Source of the DNA: Acidobacteriota bacterium
GTDB taxonomy: Bacteria; Acidobacteriota; Terriglobia; Terriglobales; Acidobacteriaceae
Assembly: GCA_021793405.1 (NCBI GenBank)
Contig: JAJYSV010000029.1
Span: 1-46,999, forward strand
DNA length: 46,999 bases
Reading direction: 5' to 3'
The translations under genes and the position numbers were made by a program. Numbering within the stretch: the first letter of the stretch is position 1; each line of letters opens with the position of its first letter. The notes under the pieces are model-generated. The model saw only the letters and a program-made list of their open reading frames with translations, was not told the origin of the DNA and did no database searches. Positions 15,115 to 24,151 of the stretch are shown one piece after another.

Positions 15115-15860
15115 CAGGCATCGATCGGACCAGGTTGGAACACTGGCCATCCTTTTGCCGCTGCAAGCGCACTCAGCTCGGCGGTAGGATTGACGACGAA
15201 TGGATGTGTCGCGATCGCCAGCATGGCGGCATCATGGATCGAGTTGCCGAAGACCGCATCCGGGTGCTGAATGCCGTGGCGCGCCAGCGATTGCACTTTG
15301 CCTTCATCGGTAGGGGTGTCGAGCAGTTCGTCTGTAATCAAACCATTGGTGACGCGAACGCGGGCTGCCAGCACACGCTCGGCTGGAATGCCAAAGTGTT
15401 GCATGGCGTCTTCAATCAACCAGCTGTTGGTGGAGCTGACGGCCCAGACCGTAGCACCTCGTTCCTGGAGTTGACGGCAAAGCTCGCTCATCTCTGGAAA
15501 GATGTGAGGACGCATCAAGGCGTCGAAGTATGTATGCACGGCCTGCCGCAATTCCGTTTCACGCAGGTCACGATAGATCTGCACCATCTCGCCGCAGATG
15601 GCGAGTTCGGAGACTTCTCCGCGGAGATACGCGCGATACCGCGTGTCCATCCAATTGCAGGCTTCGCGGGAAAGCAGTCCGGATTCCATGGACCATTGCA
15701 TGAAACCTACGCCAGCGTCGCCGCCCCACAGCGTGCCATCGCAGTCGAAGACGGCGAGGGAGGGCTGGGCAGCGTCGATGAGACGGAAGAATTCAGAAGA
15801 GGTAAGAGTGGGGAGTTTGGGTGATATGAGTTGTTGTGCCAAAACAAACGACCTTGTCAA
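15114..15860 (-). CDS. HAD-IB phosphatase, phosphoserine phosphatase-like
   Basis: A 248-residue HAD hydrolase: motif I D39-C-D-G-T ('FDCDGTLW'), a helical cap, motif II in 'AVSSTNSW', motif III Lys in 'DEGKVQSL', motif IV in 'GNSIHDAAML'. This order matches the SerB-like HAD subfamily; substrate is not assignable (phosphoserine or a sugar/nucleotide phosphate are candidates). The start is uncertain: TTG 15860 is the only early start codon in frame and no Shine-Dalgarno precedes it. It heads an operon with the B12-binding-like and NUDIX genes. Confidence 0.75.
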   Translation of the reverse strand: MTRSFVLAQQLISPKLPTLTSSEFFRLIDAAQPSLAVFDCDGTLWGGDAGVGFMQWSMESGLLSREACNWMDTRYRAYLRGEVSELAICGEMVQIYRDLRETELRQAVHTYFDALMRPHIFPEMSELCRQLQERGATVWAVSSTNSWLIEDAMQHFGIPAERVLAARVRVTNGLITDELLDTPTDEGKVQSLARHGIQHPDAVFGNSIHDAAMLAIATHPFVVNPTAELSALAAAKGWPVFQPGPIDA

Positions 15861-15889
15861 AAAATAAAAAAGAAATTCAGAAGGCGTGG

Positions 15890-16087
15890 CTACTTCCTGC
15901 TCGCGACTGATCCTTCCACTCTATGATGCAGCATTCGAGCAAACTCCGCCAGCGTTGTAACCAGGGTGTAATCTCGCGGTGCACCTGCGGGCTGGCAAAG
16001 TTGATTCCATACAAAGAGTTCGCCGCCGCGATCTCTATCTAGCCGATAATTTGTGCAGGCGAGGCGGAGCGTGGAAAGTAATCGCAA
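15890..16087 (-). CDS. possible small protein upstream of the HAD gene
   Basis: A 65-residue frame starting at TTG 16087 and ending at TAG 15890, containing 'GGELFVWNQLCQPAGAPRDY' and 'TTLAEFARMLHHRVEG'. The composition looks protein-like and it fills an otherwise empty 210-bp gap, but its start overlaps the xerD start on the other strand, the start codon is weak, and I recognise no family. It could equally be a fragment of a lost gene or a chance frame. Confidence 0.2.
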   Translation of the reverse strand: MRLLSTLRLACTNYRLDRDRGGELFVWNQLCQPAGAPRDYTLVTTLAEFARMLHHRVEGSVASRK

Positions 16088-17036
16088 TCTCGATTTGATC
16101 CAGGGCTATCTGACGTATCTGCGCGTCGAGAAAGGTCTTCGTCCGCTCACTTGCGAAGCATATCGTCGCGATCTTTTGCAGTGTGCGGAGTATCTGGAGA
16201 AGACGGACGGCTTTCTTGCAGCGGCCCGACATGAAGACCTAGCGGGGTTCATTGCTCACCTGCAAGCGCACCAGGTGGAGGCACGCAGTCGCGCGCGGAA
16301 ACTTTCCTGTCTTCGGGGCCTGTATCGGTGGCTCCTGCTGGACAAGCGCATCGCGTACGATCCGACGATTCATGTGGAAACGCCCGCCGGATGGAAGGTG
16401 CTTCCCAAGTCTCTATCGGAAGCCGAAGTGGTAACGATGATCGATCAGGCCGGGGGGCATTCGGCCGATAGCAGCGCGGAAACTTGCACGCCGCAGTCGT
16501 TGCGCGACCGCGCCATGCTGGAGCTTTTGTATGGCGGCGGCGTGCGGGTATCGGAGTTGGTGGACCTTGCGGTCGAGGACGTTTCCTTGCAGCAGGGACA
16601 GATGCTGGTGCGTGGAAAAGGCGATAAGGAACGGATTGTGCCGCTGGGTCAGCCTGCGGTTCAGGCACTCACGGAGTATCTGCAGCATGGCCGTGTCCGC
16701 TTGCTGCGGAAATCGAATGTGCGGCAGGTATTTCTGTCGCAGCGTGGGAAACCGCTGACACGGCAGACGATATGGAGCATCGTGAAGCATGTGAATCATC
16801 GGGCCAGTCCGCACATGCTGCGCCATAGTTGCGCTACCCATATGGTGGAGCACGGCGCGGATCTGCGCACGGTGCAAACATTGCTTGGCCACGCCGACAT
16901 CTCGACCACAGAAATTTATACGCATCTCGCATTGGGCAGACTGAAGGCCGTGCATCGAGAGCATCATCCACGGGGCAGGCGAATGCAGGCCCAGGGCAAT
17001 CCAATGCAGGCGCTGTCCTCGGATCCAACTGCATGA
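16071..17036 (+). CDS. xerD: tyrosine recombinase, XerD-like
   Basis: A 321-residue site-specific recombinase with SAM-like N-terminal domain (residues 5-90) and catalytic domain. All catalytic residues are present: R159 ('GGGVRVSEL'), K183 ('RGKGDKER'), H248-x-x-R251 ('SPHMLRHS'), H274 ('LLGHADIS'), Y283 ('TEIYTHL'). The C-terminus '[12 protein letters not shown]' is XerD-like. Start GTG 16071 is preferred because GAGG lies 6 nt upstream (16061-16064) and the resulting N-terminus matches XerD; GTG 16053 is the alternative. XerC/XerD resolve chromosome dimers at dif. The TGA overlaps the ATG of the next gene. Confidence 0.85.
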   Translation: MESNRNLDLIQGYLTYLRVEKGLRPLTCEAYRRDLLQCAEYLEKTDGFLAAARHEDLAGFIAHLQAHQVEARSRARKLSCLRGLYRWLLLDKRIAYDPTIHVETPAGWKVLPKSLSEAEVVTMIDQAGGHSADSSAETCTPQSLRDRAMLELLYGGGVRVSELVDLAVEDVSLQQGQMLVRGKGDKERIVPLGQPAVQALTEYLQHGRVRLLRKSNVRQVFLSQRGKPLTRQTIWSIVKHVNHRASPHMLRHSCATHMVEHGADLRTVQTLLGHADISTTEIYTHLALGRLKAVHREHHPRGRRMQAQGNPMQALSSDPTA

Positions 17037-18013
17037 AGGCCGCGCGCCAACCCGCTAATGAGGTCGTTCCGGAGAATGTTCCCGAGGCGCAGGCGTCCCA
17101 AATTCTTCAACTCATTTCGGAATACATGACCGTGCTGACTTCCGAGCGCGCCGCCTCGGAGCATACGATTCGCGCGTACCAGAGAGAATTGGACTCGTTC
17201 GCCGTATTTCTAGCGAAACGTTGCGGCACAAGCGTCGCGCCTGCGCAGATTGAACATCCGGTGATCCGCGAATACATGGGGACGCTGTACGAAAAGGATT
17301 TGTCCAAGCCCAGCGTGGCGCGGGCGCTGGCGGCTATTCGATCGTGGTTCGGATGGTTGGCGCGTACTGGGCACATTGACCAGAATCCAGCGCGGCTGGT
17401 CTCAACCCCCAAGCTACCGAAGCATCTGCCGCGCGTGCCGGGCGCCGAACAATTGAATCAGGCACTCGACGCGCCAGCCGTGGAGACAGCGTGGCCGGAG
17501 CGCGATCGGGTCATTCTGGAATTGCTGTACGGATGCGGTATCCGCAACGCGGAGTTGGTTGGGTTGAACCTGGACGACATTCAATGGGGCAACGAATGTC
17601 TGCTGGTACGCGGCAAGGGGCGCAAGGAACGCTATGTTCCGTTGGGCGATGCGGCGGCGATGGCGATTCGCGCGTATCTGCCGCAGCGGGCGCAAAAGCT
17701 GGCCGAGGCCAAGCGTCCCTCCGAGGCGCTGCTGCTGAATGTGCGATTGCGTGGCAATGGCCGCCTGACCACCCGCAGCGTCGGTCGCATTGTGAAGCAT
17801 CTTGCGCTCTCGCATGGTCTTGCGGCCGACGTGCATCCGCACACCTTGCGCCACGCCTTTGGAACGCACATGCTGGAAGATGGGGCGGACCTGCGTGCCA
17901 TTCAGGAAATCCTGGGCCACGCGCGGCTTTCGACGACGCAGCGCTATACCCATCTGACCTCCGGCCAGGTTGCGGCTGTGTACGACAGGACGCATCCACG
18001 GGCGAAAGCCTGA
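17033..18013 (+). CDS. xerC: tyrosine recombinase, XerC-like
   Basis: A 326-residue second tyrosine recombinase, coupled to xerD by an ATGA overlap (17033-17036). Catalytic residues R171 ('GCGIRNAEL'), K195 ('RGKGRKER'), H270-x-x-R273 ('[14 protein letters not shown]'), H296 ('ILGHARLS') and Y305 ('TTQRYTHL') are intact. The C-terminus '[13 protein letters not shown]' is XerC-like. A short N-terminal extension (residues 1-20) precedes the SAM-like domain. Tandem xerD-xerC in one transcript differs from the usual separate loci and suggests the pair is the cell's chromosome-dimer resolution system; no dif-like site was located here. Confidence 0.85.
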   Translation: MKAARQPANEVVPENVPEAQASQILQLISEYMTVLTSERAASEHTIRAYQRELDSFAVFLAKRCGTSVAPAQIEHPVIREYMGTLYEKDLSKPSVARALAAIRSWFGWLARTGHIDQNPARLVSTPKLPKHLPRVPGAEQLNQALDAPAVETAWPERDRVILELLYGCGIRNAELVGLNLDDIQWGNECLLVRGKGRKERYVPLGDAAAMAIRAYLPQRAQKLAEAKRPSEALLLNVRLRGNGRLTTRSVGRIVKHLALSHGLAADVHPHTLRHAFGTHMLEDGADLRAIQEILGHARLSTTQRYTHLTSGQVAAVYDRTHPRAKA

Positions 18014-18197
18014 CACTGGCGACTGCGCTGTCTGGCCATTACAATAAAGATGTGGCCATCCCCGTGAGCCGCGCATACGACGGCGCGCTCTGTCCGCCCT
18101 GAAAACCGCTTAAAATCGATTGTGTACGCCGAATTTGGGGCATCGTTCGACGGCGAACAGGCACAGAGACATTGCAAGAAAAAGGTTGGATTTTCCC

Positions 18198-21100
18198 TTG
18201 ATAGCAATTGGCAATGCACTAACAAAAGTTTTCGGCACCAGCAATGAGCGCACCGTGAAGCGGATGCTGCCCATGGTCAATGCCATCAACGCCCTGGAGC
18301 CGGAGATGCAGCAGCTCTCAGACGAACAGATGCGCGCCAAGACGGACGAGTTCCGCGCCCGCATTGCGGCTCACATTGCCGATATCAAGGATCCCGAGGA
18401 GCGGTACAAAGCGGAACAGGATGTGCTGGAAGAGGTCATGCCCGAGGCCTTCGCACTGGTGCGGGAGGCTGGACGCCGCGTCATTAACATGCGCCACTTC
18501 GACGTGCAGCTGATTGGCGGTGCAGTCTTGCATCAGGGCAAAATCGCCGAGATGAAGACCGGAGAAGGCAAGACGCTGGTCGCCACGCTGCCATGTTATC
18601 TGAACGCCCTGGCGGGCCACGGCGTGCATGTCGTCACCGTGAACGATTACCTGGCCAAGCGCGATGCGGAGTGGATGGGCAAGATCCACAACTACCTGGG
18701 GCTTTCCGTAGGCGTGATCGTGCACGATCTGGACGATGCTCAGCGCCGCGCCGCGTATGCCGCCGACATCACCTATGGGACCAACAACGAGTTTGGCTTC
18801 GATTACCTGCGCGACAACATGAAGTTTGAGCTGGCGGAGTGCGTGCAGCGTCCCCCGTATTACGCCATCGTCGATGAGGTAGACTCCATCCTGATCGACG
18901 AAGCGCGTACGCCGCTGATCATCAGCGGCCCCACCGATCAGACGACGGATAAATATGCGCGCGTGGTGCGGATCGTTCCGCAATTGGAGATGGGCGAGGA
19001 GATCGACTCCCTCGAACAGAAAATTCTGACCGGCGATTATGTGGTCGACGAAAAGCATCGCACCATTGGCGTGACCGATGAAGGCTGGGTCAAGATTGAA
19101 AAGCTGCTGGGAATTGAGAGCATCGCCGACCCGGAAAACTGGGATCTGAAGCACTACGTAGAAACCGCGATCAAAGCGCATGCGCTGTATAAGCGCGACG
19201 TGAATTACGTCGTCAAGGACGGCGAAATCATCATCGTCGATGAATTTACCGGGCGCCTGATGCCGGGCCGGCGCTGGTCCGATGGTCTGCACCAGTCGAT
19301 TGAAGCCAAGGAAGGTGTCAACATCCGACGCGAAGATCAGACGCTGGCGACGATTACCTTCCAGAACTATTTCCGCCTGTACAAGAAGCTTGCCGGCATG
19401 ACAGGTACGGCCGATACGGAAGCCGCGGAGTTTGAGAAAATCTACAAGCTGGAAGTAGTGGTGATTCCCACCAACATGCCGATGCGCCGCATCGACAATA
19501 CCGACGTGGTGTTCCGCACCGCGAAAGAAAAATATTTTGCGGTCGCCGATGAGATTGCCCGGCTGCATGAGAACAAGCAGCCCGTCCTGGTGGGCACCAC
19601 ATCGATTGAAAAGTCCGAATTGCTGTCGCAGATTTTGCAGCGCAAGGGCGTTCGCCACGTTGTGCTGAATGCGAAGTTTCACGAGCGCGAGGCGGAAATC
19701 GTCGCGCAGGCGGGGCATCTGGGCATGGTGACCATCGCCACCAACATGGCCGGTCGGGGCACGGATATTGTGTTGGGCGGGAATGCGGAATTCCTGGCCA
19801 AGCAGGAGCTGGTGAAGAAAAATCGAGCCCGCGCGGTGAGCGCGGCGGAAGGGGAGATCTTCCCGACGGCGGCCCCGGGCATGATGCGTTTCTATTACCA
19901 GAGCCAGGAATTTGAGACCCCGGAAGCAGACTGGAAGGAAGTCTATGCCGGGTATGCCGCACAGGCGGCGGCAGAACGCGAGGAAGTGCTGGCAGCGGGC
20001 GGTCTCATCATCCTGGGAACCGAGCGCCATGAGTCCCGCCGTGTCGACAACCAGTTGCGTGGCCGCGCGGGACGCCAGGGCGATCCGGGAGCTTCGCGGT
20101 TTTTCCTATCGCTGGAAGATGACCTGATGCGCATCTTCGCCAAGGAATGGGTTTCCAATCTGCTACAGCGCCTGGGCATGGAAGAGGGCGTGCCGATTGA
20201 GTCGAAGCTGATCACGCGGCGCATTGAGGCGGCGCAGAAGGCCGTCGAAGGACAGAATTTCGAGTCGCGCAAGCATGTGCTGGAATATGACGATGTGATG
20301 AACAAGCAGCGCGAGGCGGTCTATGGAACACGCCGCCAGTTGCTGGAAGGTGTCGATCAAAAAGAACTGATCACGGACGATTACGTCTCCAATATTTTGA
20401 GCAACATTCTCGACGTTCACGCGCCGGATAACCTGCATCCCGACCAATGGGACGTGAAGGCGCTCGGAGACCAGTTGCTGATGCAATTTGGCATGGACAT
20501 TTCCGCTGAGGGAATTCCTGTCCGCGAACTCAATCGGCATGAGCTGGGGGAGGCGTTGTTCGCTCATCTGAAGGAACGTTACGACGCCAAGGAGCAAATC
20601 ATCGGGGAGCAGGCCATGCGCTACCACGAGCGCATGATCATGTTGAGCGTGCTCGACGGCCTATGGAAAGACCATCTGCTGGCGATGGATCAGCTGAAGG
20701 AAGGGATTGGGCTGCGCGGTTATGGGCAGCAAGATCCTTTGATTTCCTACAAGCGTGAATCCTACGAAGCGTTTGAAGCGATGATGACGCGGTTCCAGGA
20801 AGATACTGTGCGCTTCCTGTTCCGCATGCAGATCATGGGACCGGACGGGAAAGAAATCTCCGTACCGTCGCGTCCGCATCCGCAATCGATCGTTTTCAGC
20901 GGAGGTTCCGCGACCGCCGCCGATCCTGGATATGTGCCTGCCGGGACCGGGGGAATACTGAATGGCGCGGGCTTGAATGGAGGATCATCGAACGGCACCG
21001 CGCCGGCCATACCCGTGCCAATGCGCGCGCCTTCCACCACGATCGATTCTCTGGAAGAAGAATTTCACCGGCGCAAGAAGCGCGAGCTGCAGCAGGCCCG

Positions 21101-21227
21101 CATGGCGGGAGCGGGAGAGTCGAGCGAAACCGTCCAGCGCCGGAGTGGGGAGAAAGTTGGGCGCAACGACCCGTGCCCGTGCGGCTCAGGCAAGAAGTTC
21201 AAAAAATGCCATGGAGCGGACGCGTAG
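18198..21227 (+). CDS. secA: SecA, preprotein translocase ATPase
   Basis: A 1009-residue motor of the Sec export pathway. Walker A 'MKTGEGKT' near residue 119, DEAD-type '[14 protein letters not shown]' near 235, 'GTDIVLGG' and '[11 protein letters not shown]' in the second nucleotide-binding fold, helical scaffold '[19 protein letters not shown]', and a C-terminal zinc SEC-C motif '[18 protein letters not shown]' (SecB/lipid contact). Start is probably TTG 18198, giving '[18 protein letters not shown]', which fits SecA N-termini; the frame is open to 18120. A TAAAAT box at 18111-18116 could be the -10 element. A Gly/Ala/Pro-rich linker precedes the zinc tail. Confidence 0.95.
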   Translation: MIAIGNALTKVFGTSNERTVKRMLPMVNAINALEPEMQQLSDEQMRAKTDEFRARIAAHIADIKDPEERYKAEQDVLEEVMPEAFALVREAGRRVINMRHFDVQLIGGAVLHQGKIAEMKTGEGKTLVATLPCYLNALAGHGVHVVTVNDYLAKRDAEWMGKIHNYLGLSVGVIVHDLDDAQRRAAYAADITYGTNNEFGFDYLRDNMKFELAECVQRPPYYAIVDEVDSILIDEARTPLIISGPTDQTTDKYARVVRIVPQLEMGEEIDSLEQKILTGDYVVDEKHRTIGVTDEGWVKIEKLLGIESIADPENWDLKHYVETAIKAHALYKRDVNYVVKDGEIIIVDEFTGRLMPGRRWSDGLHQSIEAKEGVNIRREDQTLATITFQNYFRLYKKLAGMTGTADTEAAEFEKIYKLEVVVIPTNMPMRRIDNTDVVFRTAKEKYFAVADEIARLHENKQPVLVGTTSIEKSELLSQILQRKGVRHVVLNAKFHEREAEIVAQAGHLGMVTIATNMAGRGTDIVLGGNAEFLAKQELVKKNRARAVSAAEGEIFPTAAPGMMRFYYQSQEFETPEADWKEVYAGYAAQAAAEREEVLAAGGLIILGTERHESRRVDNQLRGRAGRQGDPGASRFFLSLEDDLMRIFAKEWVSNLLQRLGMEEGVPIESKLITRRIEAAQKAVEGQNFESRKHVLEYDDVMNKQREAVYGTRRQLLEGVDQKELITDDYVSNILSNILDVHAPDNLHPDQWDVKALGDQLLMQFGMDISAEGIPVRELNRHELGEALFAHLKERYDAKEQIIGEQAMRYHERMIMLSVLDGLWKDHLLAMDQLKEGIGLRGYGQQDPLISYKRESYEAFEAMMTRFQEDTVRFLFRMQIMGPDGKEISVPSRPHPQSIVFSGGSATAADPGYVPAGTGGILNGAGLNGGSSNGTAPAIPVPMRAPSTTIDSLEEEFHRRKKRELQQARMAGAGESSETVQRRSGEKVGRNDPCPCGSGKKFKKCHGADA

Positions 21228-21337
21228 GGCGCGTTCGCAGCCGGTCGGCAGAAATCGGTAGTTCACTAAATTTCGATTTCAACTGCAATACGGAAATTCA
21301 TAGACATACGCCCGCGCCCGGTGGGAGGATTACGGGT

Positions 21338-22153
21338 ATGTGGCAATATTACAGACGGTTCCTGCGCACCTTGTGGGGTGACTTCAAGGTAGCCACGGGG
21401 GTGCAAGTTATCGCTCTCCTTGTTGCAATCGCTATTTTCGCCTTCCAATATCGGTTCGGGCTAATCCCTGAAAAAGCCGTCCACGCCAATTTCTGGTCTA
21501 TCGCGTGGCCATATGTGGGTTTGATTGTTGGACTATTCGTTTGGCATTTAACCAGAACGCCCTACAAATTAGACCAACAACGGGCTACAGTGATCGAAAA
21601 TCTCACTACAGAACTTCAGGAGGCTGCAAAAGCCAAGCAGAAATACCTAGATGCTGCCCCTCGGCTTGGGATGAGAATCGTGCCCCTTTCTGATCCTCTG
21701 GTATTTGGCAGCGCCAGGTTAGACGTGGAATTTAGGCTTCGCCTTCTGATGGGTCGGCCCGCGAGTTCCTTAAGTATCGAGCCTATTTACTCCAAACGAG
21801 GGGTGCATTCGATTCATTTTCATTCTCTATCCTTTCTTGCGGGAGACCAAGAATCGTCCGTTGAATTTGAAGTGTGGAAGCTCGACACCTCTCCTTCCCG
21901 CAAATCCCGTGCCCTCCGGCAAGGGTGGGGAGACCTTCTTGCGGAGTTCGTGGGGGAGTCTCTGGGTAATGGATGGGGAATCGAAACTTCCCCCCTTATC
22001 GTCAATTTTAAGGATGGAGATGATTATAAAGCGCAACGATTCAGACTTACCTTTGATCCCAATACGCGCCAGTTAGGCGTTATCGACGAATATCCAGGTA
22101 TTGTTGCGCTGCACGTTAGAGGCCAGCCTGAATGGATAGCCAATTCAAATTAG
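21338..22153 (+). CDS. unrecognised two-span membrane protein
   Basis: A 271-residue protein with two N-terminal transmembrane segments (about residues 20-42 and 52-72), a short charged helical or coiled stretch ('RATVIENLTTELQEAAKAKQ', about 85-104) and a ~160-residue soluble C-terminal domain. I do not recognise the family. GGGAGG at 21323-21328 sets the start at ATG 21338. Codon use looks less GC-biased than in flanking secA, and there is no functional link to its neighbours, so it may be a recent acquisition. Confidence 0.6.
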   Translation: MWQYYRRFLRTLWGDFKVATGVQVIALLVAIAIFAFQYRFGLIPEKAVHANFWSIAWPYVGLIVGLFVWHLTRTPYKLDQQRATVIENLTTELQEAAKAKQKYLDAAPRLGMRIVPLSDPLVFGSARLDVEFRLRLLMGRPASSLSIEPIYSKRGVHSIHFHSLSFLAGDQESSVEFEVWKLDTSPSRKSRALRQGWGDLLAEFVGESLGNGWGIETSPLIVNFKDGDDYKAQRFRLTFDPNTRQLGVIDEYPGIVALHVRGQPEWIANSN

Positions 22154-22205
22154 GACACAACCAAAAAATCCACCTCAGTGAATCGAAGCATCGCAGCGAC
22201 TAATC

Positions 22206-22889
22206 TCAGGAGAGCGCCTTGTTGCTGCGTGAGGGACGGTAGATCTGGGCTCCTAAAACGCCACCCGCAATAGCGAAGAGCAAGATCAGCACGGACAAGA
22301 AAGCCATCGTCAGCAAGATCAGGCCAATGCGGCCTTCGGCGGAGAGCCAAAAATTGGTGAATACGGCCACCGGAGCCTGAGAATCCATCGACGCCGCATG
22401 AGCTGCGGCCTGCTTCACGATCATCGTTAACTGCGTGTCGATCTGGTTTCCTTCATGCATTCCATACCGCTGGACGACCAGCAGGACCGCATTGGCCGCC
22501 AAGGCAACCGTTGCTGCTATCAGGCCCACCAGTGCGCCGACACGTGCTCCTATGCGCGGCCCCAGCAAAACCATCGGTCGGCGGCGATGATAGATCCCCA
22601 ATACCGCGACGGCTCCAGCACCGACCCAGAGCACGCTTCCAGCCGCCAATAGTGCGCACAGAATTCCTACCGCCAGGCCCACCATGGCGGCGATTCGAAT
22701 GGCGATGTTCCATGAGATGGAATTGCCTGGATTGGCAGCCGTTATCTGGGGCGTACCGCTGTCGACGCCAATCGCGGATGCGACCTCATCGTTCTGCGCA
22801 ACGTAGCGCACTTGCGGCGCGCCGCACTCCTGGCAATAGTAAGCTTCAGGTTCCAGGGTTGCACTGCACCGATGACAAACAGGATCCAT
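22206..22889 (-). CDS. zinc-ribbon membrane protein of unknown function
   Basis: A 227-residue protein: N-terminal zinc ribbon with two CxxC knuckles ('VCHRCSA' near residue 5 and 'YYCQECGAPQ' near 19), then about four hydrophobic segments (roughly 60-85, 88-98, 112-140 and 186-215) with a hydrophilic loop between the last two. Such zinc-ribbon/multi-span proteins are common but poorly characterised. It follows the lipoprotein gene by 62 bp on the same strand, so they may be co-transcribed. Confidence 0.65.
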   Translation of the reverse strand: MDPVCHRCSATLEPEAYYCQECGAPQVRYVAQNDEVASAIGVDSGTPQITAANPGNSISWNIAIRIAAMVGLAVGILCALLAAGSVLWVGAGAVAVLGIYHRRRPMVLLGPRIGARVGALVGLIAATVALAANAVLLVVQRYGMHEGNQIDTQLTMIVKQAAAHAASMDSQAPVAVFTNFWLSAEGRIGLILLTMAFLSVLILLFAIAGGVLGAQIYRPSRSNKALS

Positions 22890-22951
22890 ATGTTGAAGCT
22901 AAACCACCTTGGCATCCGCCGCAATCTTGGTCGACTGCGATGGGTCAGGAA

Positions 22952-23632
22952 TCAGTCGGTCTGTCCCCTATGCGGCAGCTGGACCACGATCATGGAAAAT
23001 TTCGTTCCGTTCACCGTGGGATTGAACTCGACGATATGCTGGCTTTCAGGCGAGCCCGCCAGGAGCTTGATGGCTCCGGAAATCTGGGGAGTTGAAACAC
23101 TCATATGCTTCTTCGACTTGTCGATACTAATGGTCACTTCGTATTCATGGCCATTGTCGCAGGTGAGTCCCTGGCTGGTTTTCGCAGGTTCTCCAATCGC
23201 CGCTTTGTCCTTGCACGTGAGCACGTCCCCATACTGTGCCATGGCGTTTTTATAGAATGCGATCACCTTCTCTTCCGGATCGCTGCTGCGGTATCCAATC
23301 GCTTTCACATGCAGGTGCCACTGGCCGAAGCTCATACGAATGTCCGCGGACCCAGAATCATCGCCATGCTGACCTGTCTCGATCGCCCCAGGATAGACGG
23401 GCAGGCCTATGTTGGCACCGTTAACGGAGTTCGTGCGAACGTCAAAGCCGCCCAGGGGAGTGTGTAAATGTACGTTCTCCGCCGCGCCATTTTTCTTTTC
23501 ATGCACCGAGCAGCCAGAAAACACAAATAAAAGCGCACTGAGCAGCAGAGTTGTCGTTCGACCTCTACTTGCTAAGTCGCCCGCCAAACTGGCCTTTCTG
23601 CGATGGGGATTGGATACTCGTCTGGACTGCAT
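22952..23632 (-). CDS. predicted lipoprotein of unknown function
   Basis: A 226-residue protein with a basic N-region followed by a hydrophobic stretch and a lipobox ending at C41 ('LLFVFSGC'), so probably a lipid-anchored envelope protein. The mature part contains 'GLPVYPGAIETG' and 'FYKNAMAQYGDVLTC', a pattern I have seen in uncharacterised acidobacterial lipoproteins; two cysteine pairs may form disulfides. Start ATG 23632 is preceded by AGGAGG at about 12 nt; the frame is open to 23755 without further support. Confidence 0.65.
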   Translation of the reverse strand: MQSRRVSNPHRRKASLAGDLASRGRTTTLLLSALLFVFSGCSVHEKKNGAAENVHLHTPLGGFDVRTNSVNGANIGLPVYPGAIETGQHGDDSGSADIRMSFGQWHLHVKAIGYRSSDPEEKVIAFYKNAMAQYGDVLTCKDKAAIGEPAKTSQGLTCDNGHEYEVTISIDKSKKHMSVSTPQISGAIKLLAGSPESQHIVEFNPTVNGTKFSMIVVQLPHRGQTD

Positions 23633-23748
23633 ACTCGGGAGGAACCTCCTGCGGCGCGGCGATTGCGCTACTCGATCAAGATACGCTCTTGTGTAGAGGA
23701 TGGTTCCGGTGCACGCTAGGGAAAATTTACCTGCGGCATATTTATTTG

Positions 23749-23778
23749 TTGACATTGTTACGTCGATACCCCAATATA
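23749..23778 (+). promoter_or_regulatory. putative promoter of the structured RNA
   Basis: A perfect TTGACA (23749-23754) followed after 17-20 nt by an AT-rich block CAATATATA (23772-23780) that could serve as a -10 element. Transcription would begin near 23781-23787, at the first base-paired segment of the RNA below. Confidence 0.45.
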
Positions 23779-23780
23779 TA

Positions 23781-23952
23781 GGGCGACGTCATCCAAAAAC
23801 GCAATTCTTGGCACATGCGGTACAAACAGCTTTTCGGGAGAAGAAGCTGCCGGAGGCAACGGGAATGTCCCAAGGTTGCGCGTAGAGCATGACGATTTCC
23901 TCAACACAGGAACCAGGCAACGGCCTTGCCATTTTGGCAAGGCCTTTTTTTT
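23781..23952 (+). ncRNA. putative structured RNA or leader with intrinsic terminator
   Basis: Nested complementary segments fold into a branched RNA. P1 CGTCAT (23787-23792) pairs with ATGACG (23889-23894). P2 is CGCAA-t-TCTTGG (23800-23811) with CCAAGGTTGCG (23870-23880), 11 pairs. P3 is ACAT (23813-23816) with ATGT (23865-23868). Inside are a CAGCTTTT/AGAAGCTG hairpin (23827-23849) and a small CCG/CGG hairpin (23850-23862). Downstream are TTCCT/AGGAA and then the terminator GGCCTTGCC-ATTTT-GGCAAGGCC plus eight T (23922-23952). Length is about 170 nt. No convincing gene upstream on this strand needs the terminator. I could not match it to a known riboswitch, 6S RNA or SRP RNA. Confidence 0.5.
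23922..23952 (+). terminator. intrinsic terminator upstream of the FecR-like gene
   Basis: Perfect 9-bp stem GGCCTTGCC/GGCAAGGCC with loop ATTTT and a tract of eight T. It ends about 200 nt before the FecR-like start codon, so it either ends a small RNA or acts as an attenuator in that gene's leader. Confidence 0.85.
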
Positions 23953-24151
23953 GTACGCTCGGAACGTTGTCTCGTTTTGGGCTGATGGAACCGCAGGCTC
24001 CGCGCGGGTATCGCCGGCAAGTTTTTCGGCCGCGATCACGGCACGGTCTTACGCGCTATCATTTACACCGTCCAAAACAATTAGGTTGAAGCCGAGAGGC
24101 CATCCCCTGTTGGAGGAAGTCTCTTCGCTGGCAATCCGAGGCGCAAACAGA

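Noticed and set aside
23781-23952. Identification of the structured RNA as 6S RNA or SRP RNA
   Set aside because: There is no long closing stem with a central bubble as in 6S, and no conserved SRP apical loop; the helices are branched and short.
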